Assembly (NCBI RefSeq): GCF_001905505.1
Contig: NZ_LIPG01000010.1
Span: 1 to 64,000 of the forward strand
From: Streptomyces sp. CB02058
GTDB taxonomy: Bacteria; Actinomycetota; Actinomycetes; Streptomycetales; Streptomycetaceae
Direction of reading: 5' to 3'
Length of the DNA: 64,000 nucleotides
Part shown: positions 53,234 through 61,990 of the stretch, piece by piece
Position numbering within the stretch: position 1 is the first letter of the stretch
How the letters are laid out: the number at the start of each line of letters is the position of its first letter
Made by a program: the position numbers and the translations under genes
The notes under the pieces: model-generated
The model's database searches: none
What the model was told of the DNA's origin: nothing
What the model saw: only the letters and a program-made list of their open reading frames with translations

Positions 53234-54325
53234 TTACCCAGTCGTCGGGTGCCCGCTGATTCGAGACAGGTGAGGCAACTCCCACAGGACCTCGTCCTCC
53301 AAGCCCGTACGATGCCATGAGGACAACAGCCTCGAGCTGGTCAGCCGATCGAGGAGATCGCTGAGCTGTAGAGGTGTCTGCCCGCACAAGTGGGTGAGGA
53401 GCTCCACGTCCGCTGCTCCGGTGCCGTCAGAGCGGGTGTGCGAGGCCAGTGCGAGAGCGGCGAGCCGGCTCGCGCAGGGCAGCGAACGGAGAGTGGCCCG
53501 GGGAAGCGGCTGTAGCGCCCAGTGGGCGGACCGGGCGCGCTGCGGGCGCCGAGGCTGGCCCTGCATGGCCGCGTCGAGCAGATGGGCCCGCACCTGAACC
53601 CGGCTGCGGGCGCCGCGGCGAAGCCAGCCTGCGTACTCCAGCTCGTCCCACAGATCTGCGCGCTGGTGCAGCCGCATGCCGCGCAGCAGCCCGAGCGGCA
53701 GGCGAACCTCGCCGTTCAGGTCCGCGCGCAGAGCGCACTGGAGGGCCACCAGCCGGGCGCCGGGGGAGCAGGATCGGGGAAGGGCCGAGGCGAGATAGGT
53801 GAGCGTCTGGCGCACGCGTGCCTGTGCGTCGGCGTGCTCCGCGGCCGTGTCGCGTCCTGGCCGTGGATCCCTCCGGCGCGCCGGCATCGGCGCGAGGGAT
53901 CCGGGCGTGCCCTCGGGGACGAGAGCCGTGTGTGAGGTGGCTGCGGCGCAGGCGGTGCAGACGTCGGCCAGACGCCACCGGCGGCCACCGTGCTCGCCGG
54001 TGAGGGCGAGCCGGACCGGGCCGTGGCAGCCACGGTGGCGCCGGTGCCAGCAGCAGCCCCGCTCCCTGCACTGGCAGGTCCGCAGGTGCGTCGGCAGGGT
54101 GTCCCGCCGAGCGTGCCGTGCCAGGTGCAAGAGCGCGGCCGAGCGCGCGGCCGCTCCCGGCGGCAACGCCTCACAGGCCAAGGTGCACTGAGAACACCTC
54201 AACGCCGGGCCGGGCCGGTAGGGGCGTACCTCCACCGTCCACACGCGCCGTGCCGTGTCATGGGTCAGGCGCCTCATCGGGCCCGTGGTCTCCGTTCCGT
54301 TCTGCGCCGCGGAACCGTCCCGCAT
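53234..54325 (-). CDS. Cys/His-rich hypothetical protein
   Basis: 363 aa. The first 130 residues carry many Cys/His (RCSQCTLAC, LARHARRDTLPTHLRTCQCR, CCWHRRHRGC, CTACAAAT), suggesting two or three zinc-binding knuckles. The rest is Arg/Leu-rich helix (ADLWDELEYAGWLRRGARSR, LLTHLCGQTPLQLSDLLDRL) with winged-helix-like traits. It is divergent from an XRE regulator; the 14-bp-arm operator lies between them, so the regulator probably controls this gene. Proteins like this occur on Streptomyces linear plasmids. Function unknown, nucleic-acid binding likely. Confidence 0.65.
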   Translation of the reverse strand: MRDGSAAQNGTETTGPMRRLTHDTARRVWTVEVRPYRPGPALRCSQCTLACEALPPGAAARSAALLHLARHARRDTLPTHLRTCQCRERGCCWHRRHRGCHGPVRLALTGEHGGRRWRLADVCTACAAATSHTALVPEGTPGSLAPMPARRRDPRPGRDTAAEHADAQARVRQTLTYLASALPRSCSPGARLVALQCALRADLNGEVRLPLGLLRGMRLHQRADLWDELEYAGWLRRGARSRVQVRAHLLDAAMQGQPRRPQRARSAHWALQPLPRATLRSLPCASRLAALALASHTRSDGTGAADVELLTHLCGQTPLQLSDLLDRLTSSRLLSSWHRTGLEDEVLWELPHLSRISGHPTTG

Positions 54326-54355
54326 CGGCGAATGTCACCCCTTCACTAGCAAATA

Positions 54356-54392
54356 GTGCAGAGGTCTGCACTGACAGGGCAGACCTCTGCAC
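54356..54392. promoter_or_regulatory. Operator-like inverted repeat, 14-bp arms
   Basis: GTGCAGAGGTCTGC and its exact complement, 9 nt apart, in the 81-nt space between the divergent Cys/His-rich gene and the XRE regulator. A probable binding site for the XRE protein (autoregulation and control of the neighbour). Confidence 0.65.
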
Positions 54393-54406
54393 CATCGGAT
54401 GGTGGG

Positions 54407-54670
54407 GTGACGATCTTCCCGCCCGACCCCGACCTTGCGGCGCTGCGCCTGGAACTCGCGCGCCTGCGGGCCGAGCGCGGATGGACCTACGACGAACTCG
54501 CCGGCCGCACCGGCCTGTCCCGCCGCACCGTCATCGACCTGGAACAGGGCCACACCATCGGCACCCTCACCACCTGGCACACCCTCGCCCACGCCTTCGA
54601 CGTCTCCCTGAACCGGCTGCTCGGCGCCATGTGCTCCGGCCACACCCCGCCCGGCACCCCGCCCGCCTGA
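54407..54670 (+). CDS. XRE-family transcriptional regulator
   Basis: 87 aa from GTG 54407. Compact helix-turn-helix: LRLELARLRAERGWTYDELA, GRTGLSRRTVIDLEQGHT, then TWHTLAHAFDVSLNRLLGAM. The recognition helix is SRRTVIDLEQG. Small single-domain regulators of this kind bind palindromic operators, and one is present just upstream at 54356-54392. Divergent from the Cys/His-rich gene and followed by a DUF6083 gene. Confidence 0.88.
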   Translation: MTIFPPDPDLAALRLELARLRAERGWTYDELAGRTGLSRRTVIDLEQGHTIGTLTTWHTLAHAFDVSLNRLLGAMCSGHTPPGTPPA

Positions 54671-54840
54671 GCCGCCCGCCCGGACACCGCAGCAGCCGGG
54701 CCGACATCACCCGAAAAGGCGAGACCAAGACGAACTCCAGTTCCCCACAGGCTCGCAAGTTCCTTCGCGTTGCTCCGAACGCGGGACGCCCACCGGTAGC
54801 CCGTGGTCCCTAGTCGCCGCTGCCTGACACTGTCCCGGCC

Positions 54841-55665
54841 ATGCGCCCTCACCACCGCACGCACAGGCGGAACACCCGTCAGCACCCCAGCCCGGGCATG
54901 ACCCTGCACGGACCCGGTGGCCTGCCCAGGGCCGGCCGCTGCCGCCAGTGCGCCAATCCGGTCGTCTGGCATCCGCGCGGCGACCAGCGGCTCATCGCGC
55001 TGCACCCGGCTGAACTGCCCACCACCCACGTCCCCGACTCCTGGCGCTGGCACCTGAGCAGCGGAATCGCCCACCCTCACGCCGGCGGCCAGGCCTGGTG
55101 CCGCATCCCGCACACCGCCCTGTGCCCTGCCCGCACCCCTCTGTCCGACACTCCGCGCCCCGTGCACAACCTGCGCCGCCAACTCGCCCTGCGCAGCCGT
55201 CGCCTCACCGATGCCGCATCCCTCACCCCACCCGCCACTCCGCCTCGCGCCCCGCGCACCGGCCCACTGCTGGCCGTCTCCCGGCCGGTGGTGCAGCTCC
55301 TACTGGGCCGCTACCTCGCCGACGACTCCCTCGAACGCATCCAGTGCGTCTCCACCGCAGGGCCGGATGGCCAGCGCTGCCCTCGCCCCGTACAAGACCC
55401 GCACGCCCCCACGGGCATCTGGAGGCTGCTGCCCCTGCACCACCCGCGTGGCGCCGCGGCCCGGCCCGCCCGTCTCATGGCCGTCTACGACCTCACCCGG
55501 GCGACCCCCGGCGATCAGCGACGCTGGCGCGCTCAGCGCTGCCCCGAACACGCCGCCGCCCGGCCGGATCTGACGAACACCGGATGGCAGGCCTTCGACT
55601 CAGTGCGACACAGCGTCCACATCCATACCCGCCTCCCGCACCCCGGCGGCCCCATCCCGGCGTGA
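54841..55665 (+). CDS. DUF6083-family protein
   Basis: 274 aa. A basic N-terminus is followed by CRQCANPVVWHPRGDQRLIA and LHPAELPTTHVPDSWRWHLS, then GIAHPHAGGQAWCRI and TALCPA: the DUF6083 pattern with Cys/His pairs that probably hold a zinc. The second half (LLLGRYLADDSLERIQCVST, GPDGQRCPRPVQDPHAPTGI, LLPLHHPRGAA) is a second Cys-containing module ending QRRWRAQRCPEHAAA. Found in Streptomyces genomes and plasmids, function unknown. It precedes a helicase gene by 65 nt and may be in the same transcript. Confidence 0.7.
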   Translation: MRPHHRTHRRNTRQHPSPGMTLHGPGGLPRAGRCRQCANPVVWHPRGDQRLIALHPAELPTTHVPDSWRWHLSSGIAHPHAGGQAWCRIPHTALCPARTPLSDTPRPVHNLRRQLALRSRRLTDAASLTPPATPPRAPRTGPLLAVSRPVVQLLLGRYLADDSLERIQCVSTAGPDGQRCPRPVQDPHAPTGIWRLLPLHHPRGAAARPARLMAVYDLTRATPGDQRRWRAQRCPEHAAARPDLTNTGWQAFDSVRHSVHIHTRLPHPGGPIPA

Positions 55666-55730
55666 ACGGCGGCGTCGAGCACCCTCGTCCCTCTGCCGTC
55701 GTCACCACCCCGCCTCAAGGAATTGACCTC

Positions 55731-57278
55731 GTGAACCCCACCGATGAACAGACCGCCGCCGCAGACGCGTTCACCGCCGGCCAGCACCTGGCCCTGCAGG
55801 CCGGTGCCGGCACCGGCAAGACCAGCACCCTGGCCCTGCTCGCCCACAGCACCAAACGCCGCGGCCGTTACCTCGCCTACAACCGGGCCATCGCCACCGA
55901 CGCAGCCACCCGCTTCCCGGCCACCGTGACCTGCAAAACCGCCCACGCACTCGCCTACGCCGCGATCGGCCACCGCTACACCCGCCGCCTGGGCGCACCC
56001 CGCCGTCCCGCCTGGCAGACCGGCCAAGCCCTCGGCCTGACCAAACCCCTGCGCATCGGCGACCGCGCGATCAGCCAACGGGCCCTGGCCAACGCCGCTC
56101 TGCGCACCGTCACCCACTTCTGCCATACCGCCGACACCCAGATCACCCGCCACCACGTCCCCCGGCTGCGCGGCCTTGATGACCGCGGCATGCACCACGA
56201 ACTCGCGGACCACCTCGTGCCGTTCGCCCAGCGAGCCTGGATGGACCTGCAGCACCTCGACGACGGCGCCGTGCGCTTCGACCACGACCACTACCTCAAG
56301 ATCTGGGCCCTGACCCGACCGCGCATCGACACCGACTTCCTCCTCCTGGACGAAGCCCAGGACACCAACCCCGTCGTCGAACAGGTCTTCCTCGCCCAGC
56401 GCGACCACGCCCAGCTCGTCCTCGTCGGCGACTCCGCCCAGGCCATCTACCACTGGCGCGGCGCCAAAGACGTCATGACCGGCTTCGACGGCAACCACCT
56501 CACCCTGTCCCGGTCGTTCCGCTTCGGCCCCCGCCTGGCCGAGGAGGCCAACCGCTGGCTCGACCTCGCCGGCGCCCCGCTCCGCCTGACCGGCACCGAC
56601 ACCATCCCCACCGAAATCGGCCCCATTGAGCGGCCGGACGCGGTGCTGTGCCGCACCAACGTCACTGCCATGGTCCACGTCATGGACCATATGGCCGCAG
56701 GCCGCCGTGTTGCCCTGACCGGCGGCGGTGAATCCTTGCGCGCCCTCGCTCTCGCCGCCCGCGACCTCAAGGAAAGTCGGCCCGCCCACCATCCCGAACT
56801 CGTGCTCTTCACCACCTGGGGCGACCTCCAGGACTACGCCGCCTACGACCCCTCCGGGCGCGACCTGCAACCCCTTGTCGACCTCATCGACACCCATGGC
56901 ACCGACGCCATCCTGGCCGCCGTCACTCACCTCGTCCCCGAAACGCAGGCCGAGGTGACTGTATCCACCGCCCACAAGGCAAAAGGGCGAGAATGGCAAC
57001 GAGTCCAGCTGTCATTCGACTCCGGCCCCTGGAAACCCGCCCCCGACGGCACGCCGCCCGCAGCCTCGGACATCGACGACGTCGAGGCCCGGCTCGCCTA
57101 CGTCGCCGTCACCCGCGCCCGGGACCAACTCGACCTCAACGGCCTGACGCTGAACGAACAGGTCGAGGATCCCGTCCAGCCGCCTGGCAGCGGCACATTC
57201 TCGGATCGGCCCGATCGAGTCGAGCGCCCGCGCCCCGCCGGACCGAACAGAGGTCTCCTGGCGGCAGCACACCGCTGA
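55731..57278 (+). CDS. UvrD/Rep-type superfamily 1 helicase (short)
   Basis: 515 aa from GTG 55731 with AAGGAA upstream. Motif I LQAGAGTGKTSTL (about 22-34), motif II FLLLDEAQDTNP, motif III VLVGDSAQAIYHWRGA, motif IV region LTLSRSFRFGP, motif V VTVSTAHKAKGREW and motif VI RLAYVAVTRARDQL. It lacks the large 1B/2B insertions of full UvrD (about 720 aa), as do short helicases on actinomycete plasmids and mobile elements. Likely role in element replication, repair or defence; no partner nuclease adjoins it. Confidence 0.9.
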   Translation: MNPTDEQTAAADAFTAGQHLALQAGAGTGKTSTLALLAHSTKRRGRYLAYNRAIATDAATRFPATVTCKTAHALAYAAIGHRYTRRLGAPRRPAWQTGQALGLTKPLRIGDRAISQRALANAALRTVTHFCHTADTQITRHHVPRLRGLDDRGMHHELADHLVPFAQRAWMDLQHLDDGAVRFDHDHYLKIWALTRPRIDTDFLLLDEAQDTNPVVEQVFLAQRDHAQLVLVGDSAQAIYHWRGAKDVMTGFDGNHLTLSRSFRFGPRLAEEANRWLDLAGAPLRLTGTDTIPTEIGPIERPDAVLCRTNVTAMVHVMDHMAAGRRVALTGGGESLRALALAARDLKESRPAHHPELVLFTTWGDLQDYAAYDPSGRDLQPLVDLIDTHGTDAILAAVTHLVPETQAEVTVSTAHKAKGREWQRVQLSFDSGPWKPAPDGTPPAASDIDDVEARLAYVAVTRARDQLDLNGLTLNEQVEDPVQPPGSGTFSDRPDRVERPRPAGPNRGLLAAAHR

Positions 57279-57596
57279 CCCCGTCCTTGATGGCGCGGCC
57301 GCACAGTCAATCGCGTGCCCCTCGACGAGTGGCACCGCGGCAAAGCAACGCACCCGGAAGACGAGCAGACGGCCCCGGCACAGGAGGGGGAGAGGTAGGC
57401 AGACGCCCGACAGGAATCTAGAGTTCGGCAAGTTCGGTGCTCGCGGCATTAACTGATCGTTTCAGAATGACTCTGGCTGAGAGCAGCACTCCTGTTGGCA
57501 CTTGTGCGGCTGAGTTGGCACCTTGGCCCATGGCCGCGTGTCTGCGGCCTGAGCGAAGGAGGCCGATCCGGACGGGTCGGACGTAGGAGTGGGTGT

Positions 57597-58086
57597 ATGG
57601 GCGGAGATGCGGAGCGGGAGTGCTGGGAGTTGCGGTCGGGAGTCGGTGTGGGGCCGTTGCGGTTCGGGATGTCTCCGGCCGGGGTCGCCCAGGCACTTTC
57701 GGTCTCTGGACCGCAGGAACGGGTTGGCGGTCCGTATGCGCAGGAAGACTTCCCGGATGAGGTGAAGACGTTCTACGACGCGGGCAAGCTCGCCTACGTT
57801 GCGCTGGATGCGGTCACAGGTCCGCAGGTCTTCCTGTCCGGCTTCCCGCTGGCGGGGAGCGATCCGCAGCGGGGGGCAGCAGTTCCTGCTGGACCACGCT
57901 GCGGAGCATGGGAACTGGGTGCTCTATACGCCTGATGACTCGCTTTCCCTGACTGATCTCGGGGTTGTATTGCGCTCGCAGCAGGTCGGGGCAGCGCGCC
58001 TGACGCGGCCGCTCTTCGTGAAGGAGGAGTGGCTGGATTCGCAGTACTTCCGGGACCACCTTCCACTGGAGGGCGCCTCAGGCTGA
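57597..58086 (+). CDS. IS passenger gene, unknown, frameshifted in a G run
   Basis: ATG 57597 with AGGAGT upstream. The first frame reads MGGDAERECWELRSGVGVGP, LRFGMSPAGVAQALSV and LAYVALDAVTGPQVFLSGFP. It is lost in a run of six G (57871-57876); dropping one G continues into QQFLLDHAAEHGNWVLYTPD, DSLSLTDLGVVLRSQQVGAA and SQYFRDHLPLEGA, about 162 aa in all. The pattern recalls small beta-rich proteins of Streptomyces toxin-immunity loci, but I cannot name a family. It lies inside the IS. Confidence 0.6.
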
Positions 58087-58149
58087 GCGCTCGATCTGGC
58101 GAACGGCGCCAGACTCCGCGCTCGAAGGACGGTCAGATGCCTTGGTCTT

Positions 58150-58983
58150 GTGCTTGACGATCTTGGTGGGCAAGGTGTTCGGGTGCGAGCTGATCTTGTT
58201 CCAGAGGACTTGTGGGAGCGGGTGGCCCCGTTGCTGCCACCCGCTCCCGAACGACGCCACCGGCATCCCGGGCGGTTGCGTGTTCCCGACCGAACAGCAC
58301 TCGCCGGCGTTCTGTTCGTGCTGCGGACCGGTGTCGCCTGGCGGGACGTCCCGGCTGAGACTGTGGGCTGTTCCGGCCTGGCGCCGGCTACGGGACTGGA
58401 CCGAGGCTGGGGTCTGGCCACGCCTGCACGCCGCCCTGCTCGCTGAGCTTCGGCACGCCGGGCTGCTGGACCTGGATGACTGCTCTGTAGACGGATCGCA
58501 CGTCCGGGCCCTCAAAGGGGGGACCACGTTGGACCCTCACCTGTTGACCGTGCCCGCCCCGGATCCAAGCACCACCTGATCGTCGACCGCCCACGGAACC
58601 CCAATCGCCGTCACGCTCACTGGCGGCAACCGACACGACATCACCCAGCTCCTGCCCCTGCTCGACGCGGTCCCGCCGATCCGGGGAGCTCGGGGACGGC
58701 CACGCCGCAAACCCCGGCGTCTGTACGGCGACCGGGGCTACGACTTCGACAAGTACTGCCGCCTGCTGTGGAAACGCGGCATCAAACCCATGATCGCCCG
58801 ACGGGGCGTCGCCCACGGTCCGGGCTGGGCAAGGTCCGCTGGGTGGTCGAGTGCACCTTCGCCTGGCTCCACCAGTTCAAACGGCTCCGCACCCGCTACG
58901 AACGCCGCGCCGATCTCCACCAAGGGCTGCTCGACCTGGCTTGCAGCCTCATATGCCTCCGCCGCCTTCGTATCTCATTCTGA
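58150..58983 (+). pseudogene. IS5-family (IS112-type) transposase, multiply frameshifted
   Basis: Blocks in three frames together give a full DDE transposase: RADLVPEDLWERVAPLLPP, LAGVLFVLRTGVAWRDVPAE, WRRLRDWTEAGVWPRLHAAL, DCSVDGSHVRALKGG (first Asp), IAVTLTGGNRHDITQLLPLL, YGDRGYDFDKYCRLLWKRGI (second Asp), LGKVRWVVECTFAWLHQFKR (catalytic Glu in VVE) and the end CLRRLRISF. Frame breaks lie near 58365-58380, 58530-58580 and 58800-58820. It cannot make active enzyme as written. Confidence 0.8.
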
Positions 58984-58984
58984 A

Positions 58985-60595
58985 ATGATCAGTAAGCTGC
59001 GGCGCAAAGAGATCTCTTCGGCCGGTGCGCCGAGAGCGCTGGAGAATGAGGTCACCGTGCTGTTCACCGTCCTGGACTACAAGCAGTCTCCTACGCCGAA
59101 CCAGGACGGCGCATTCCTGATTAAGGACAGCTGGGACGACTACACCCATGTGACCACGTTCGAGCTGTACGTCCGCAGGGACGACGGGCGCCTGCTCCAG
59201 GCGGGGTTTGTGCGTATCGGGCACGTCGACATGCAGACCGATCCGGACTTCCGCGTCACGGCCAGCCGGTTGCCCTCCCAGTTCGAGGCGCTGCCGGAGG
59301 GCTACTTCAGCCTTGCCCACCAGGACACCTACTACGAGGTGCTCAACACGCTTCCCGAGCCAGTGCGCCGTGACGTGCTCACAAGCCTGAGAGATGTCGC
59401 CTTCCTGCCTGACCTGATCCCGCAGGTGGAGGCACTGACCGTGTTCCGCCAATCCCTGACGCGGGGCATCGACCGGACTGAGCTGGAACGTCTCTGCCAG
59501 ATCGCTGGCGGACGCAAGCGCATCCTGCCCTACGAGTGGTCCTACACGGCACCCGTCGCGGACCCGGGATCGGTGCCGCCCACGCTGGATTTCCGGGCTG
59601 TGCCCGGCTCCCGCCCGTCGACCAACCTGCACGTCCTGATCGGCCGCAACGGTGTCGGCAAGTCTCATCTCCTGCGCGATCTGGCGCGCCGCGTCACTGC
59701 GGGGGAGATCGAGGTGAGCCGTTCGGCCGACACCGGCGATCTGACCAACTGTGTGGCCGTTTCCTTCAGTGCGTTCGACAAGCTCTACGATCAGCAGCCG
59801 TCCGGACCGACTGCCCGGCCTTTCACCTATATCGGGCTGCAGATCCTGGACGAACCCGCCAACGTAGCCGCAGGCGAACATGAACCACAGGTCCGCCTGA
59901 AGACAGAACACGAACTGGCCATGGAGTTTGTCGAGAGCTTCTATATCTGCCGCATCGGGGCACGTGGTCAACGGTGGCAGAAGGCGATCGAGACCCTCAG
60001 CTACTCCGCCTCCGGATTCCTTGACGAACACCGCGACCGCATCGAGTCTCTGATGCGGTCAGACGACCATGAGGATGTCGTTGAAACCCTCATCGACATT
60101 TTCTTGTCGCTGAGCTCCGGTCACCGGATTGCCCTGCTGATCGTGACCCGGTTGATCGAGACCGTGACTGAGAAGACCCTCGTCCTCATTGACGAGCCCG
60201 AGACCCACCTCCACCCCCCTCTGCTCAGCGCCCTCATCCGTACGCTCACGGACCTGTTCACCGACCGCAACGGCATGGCCATCATGGCCACTCACTCGCC
60301 CGTGGTCCTGCAGGAGATCCCCGCCTCCTGCGTGTACAAGCTGCGCCGCTTCGGCAACGTCCTGACCGCCGAGCATCCCGAGCGAGAGACCTACGGCGAG
60401 AACCTCGGCGAGCTCACCCACGAGATCTTCGGCCTGGAGGCGGCCGCTACCGGCTACCACGCCACGCTCACCGAACTCGTCGAGCAGGACCTGCCCTACG
60501 AGGAGATCGTCGCCCAGTTCACCTCGCTGGGCTCCGAAGCCCGGGCGGTCCTGCGCGCCATGACGGTTCTGCGCAGCCGTGAGCGGCGGGCCTGA
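58985..60595 (+). CDS. Septu-like (PtuA-type) AAA/ABC ATPase
   Basis: 536 aa. Walker A IGRNGVGKSHLL (219-230), ABC-type signature LSSGH (376-380) and Walker B TLVLIDEPETHLHP (398-411), then an H-loop region MAIMATHSPVVLQE: an SMC/ABC-like ATPase (AAA_15/21 group). An N-terminal domain of about 200 residues precedes it. An HNH nuclease gene overlaps its stop (TGATG). This ATPase + HNH pair is the plan of the Septu anti-phage system, where the ATPase controls the nuclease. The ATG used here lies within the right terminal repeat of the IS, so the native start and promoter may have been lost; GTG a little downstream (VLFTVLDYKQS) is an alternative. Confidence 0.85.
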   Translation: MISKLRRKEISSAGAPRALENEVTVLFTVLDYKQSPTPNQDGAFLIKDSWDDYTHVTTFELYVRRDDGRLLQAGFVRIGHVDMQTDPDFRVTASRLPSQFEALPEGYFSLAHQDTYYEVLNTLPEPVRRDVLTSLRDVAFLPDLIPQVEALTVFRQSLTRGIDRTELERLCQIAGGRKRILPYEWSYTAPVADPGSVPPTLDFRAVPGSRPSTNLHVLIGRNGVGKSHLLRDLARRVTAGEIEVSRSADTGDLTNCVAVSFSAFDKLYDQQPSGPTARPFTYIGLQILDEPANVAAGEHEPQVRLKTEHELAMEFVESFYICRIGARGQRWQKAIETLSYSASGFLDEHRDRIESLMRSDDHEDVVETLIDIFLSLSSGHRIALLIVTRLIETVTEKTLVLIDEPETHLHPPLLSALIRTLTDLFTDRNGMAIMATHSPVVLQEIPASCVYKLRRFGNVLTAEHPERETYGENLGELTHEIFGLEAAATGYHATLTELVEQDLPYEEIVAQFTSLGSEARAVLRAMTVLRSRERRA

Positions 60596-61452
60596 TGCAC
60601 TGGCCCCGACGCCCCGAGACGACTGTCACGCAAGCCCTGGACGCCTGCTGCACCGGCATGAAGGACGGCGCGGAAGAGAAGCGCCTGCGCGGCAGGCTGG
60701 CGGACATGCAGACCGCGGAGGCCAGCTACCTGCGCCATGCCGAGAACGGCGACCTGTACGCACTGCTGACCGAGCCCGGCCTGCGCAGACACACCGACAG
60801 AATCCCGGACCCTGACAGAAAAGCCCTCCTGCGCATCTACGACCAGGGGATGGTCACCCGTAGGGAAGGCCGTGCGCTCTACGACCGCATCAAGGCGCTC
60901 GCGCCGCACGGCGAGTGCCCGCTGTGCGGCATAGGGGAGGTCGACACGCTCGACCACTACCTGCCCAAGTCCCACTTCCCGCTGTGCGCGATCCTGCCCG
61001 TCAACCTCGTCCCGGCCTGTATGCACTGCAACCACGACAAGGGCTCGGCCACCTCCGGCTCGCCCGGCACCCAGCCGCTGCACCCCTACTTCGACCAGCT
61101 CGGCCAGGGACGCTGGCTGGTTGCCGAGATCCTGCCGACGATCCCCGTCACCGCTTGCTTCGCCGTCCGGGCACGCTCGGAGTGGCCCGACGTGCTGACG
61201 GCCCGCGTGAAGTACCACTTCACCGCGTACGACCTGGGCGATCGCTACGCGCTGAAAGCCGGCAGGCACCTGGCCGGGCAGCACCGCCAGCACAGACAAC
61301 TGCTCGGAATAGAACCGGAAGTGCTGCGCGAGACGCTGCGCGAAGAGGCCGAGAGCTGGACGAAGACGAACCCCAACGCCTGGGAGACCGCGCTGTACTT
61401 CGCCCTGGCCGACAGCGACTGGTACCTCACCCGAGGACTGGAAGAAGACTAG
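60595..61452 (+). CDS. Septu-like (PtuB-type) HNH nuclease
   Basis: 285 aa. HNH core at about 105-150: GECPLCGIGEVDTLDHYLPK, then LPVNLVPACMHCNHDKG. Structural zinc Cys108/111 and Cys142/145, catalytic His121 in LDH, and Asn/His in NHDKG. A helical N-terminus (EEKRLRGRLADMQTAEASYL) probably contacts the ATPase. The start codon overlaps the ATPase stop (TGATG), so the pair is translated together. In Septu the nuclease cuts DNA when the ATPase senses infection. No reverse transcriptase lies nearby, so it is not a retron version. Confidence 0.85.
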   Translation: MHWPRRPETTVTQALDACCTGMKDGAEEKRLRGRLADMQTAEASYLRHAENGDLYALLTEPGLRRHTDRIPDPDRKALLRIYDQGMVTRREGRALYDRIKALAPHGECPLCGIGEVDTLDHYLPKSHFPLCAILPVNLVPACMHCNHDKGSATSGSPGTQPLHPYFDQLGQGRWLVAEILPTIPVTACFAVRARSEWPDVLTARVKYHFTAYDLGDRYALKAGRHLAGQHRQHRQLLGIEPEVLRETLREEAESWTKTNPNAWETALYFALADSDWYLTRGLEED

Positions 61453-61672
61453 GCGTCCCGTGCCGGTGACCAACTGTCACGCTCGGCGGGGCTCGTAGAG
61501 CGCTGAGCCCGGCTTCCCGGAAGATGTAGCGCGCGGCGGCGGCCGGGGGAGAGGGGAGGTGTGGCCGCGCCAGGCCGTCAATCGGACAGGGCGTGGGAGT
61601 TGCTGATGCCTGGTCCGGCTCGCGGTGGGGAAGTAGGTTGTCAGCGAGGCTGGCCATGAAGGGAGGGGCGGT
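61453..61672. other. Intergenic region
   Basis: No gene seen. It holds the ribosome-binding site GGGAGGGG of the following XRE gene and probably its promoter. Confidence 0.4.
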
Positions 61673-61990
61673 GTGGAGGAGCAGGAATTCAATGCGGCCG
61701 TGAGCCGCCTGATCCGGCAGGCCCGGCAGCGGGCGGGTGTGACCCAGGAGCATCTGGGGCGGCAGGCAGGTCTGTCGCGGGCGTCGATCACGAACATCGA
61801 GGGCGGAACACAGATGCCGCCGCTCTACCGCCTGGCCCGTATCGCTTCGGCGCTGAACGTGCAGCCCGCAGAGCTCATTCCGCTGCTCGTGCCCGACGAG
61901 ACCGCGGACCTTTCCGCGCGGCACGCGGCCGGGGTCAGTGCCGTGTGGGCCCGGGCGGCGGAACTGAGGGGTGGTCATGGTGAAGGCTGA
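61673..61990 (+). CDS. XRE-family regulator paired with ImmA/IrrE protease
   Basis: 105 aa from GTG 61673 with GGGAGGGG just upstream. HTH: SRLIRQARQRAGVTQEHLGR, QAGLSRASITNIEGGTQMPP, LYRLARIASALNVQPAELIP. It overlaps the next gene by 14 nt. XRE/ImmA-IrrE pairs act as switches in integrative elements and stress responses: the protease cleaves the repressor on a signal such as DNA damage. Here the pair stands between a Septu-like and a CBASS-type gene and may control one of them. Confidence 0.88.
   Translation: MEEQEFNAAVSRLIRQARQRAGVTQEHLGRQAGLSRASITNIEGGTQMPPLYRLARIASALNVQPAELIPLLVPDETADLSARHAAGVSAVWARAAELRGGHGEG

Larger units (their letters stand above)
57453..58992. mobile_element. IS5-type element with passenger gene (decayed transposase)
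   Basis: 18-bp terminal repeats CTGATCGTTTCAGAATGA at 57453-57470 and, inverted with one mismatch, 58975-58992; TAA target duplication on both sides (57450-57452, 58993-58995). Length 1540 bp. It contains an unknown gene at 57597-58086 and a frameshifted IS5/IS112-type transposase after it, both plus strand. No repeat end lies directly before the transposase, so the first gene is internal. The right end abuts the Septu-like ATPase gene. Confidence 0.7.
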
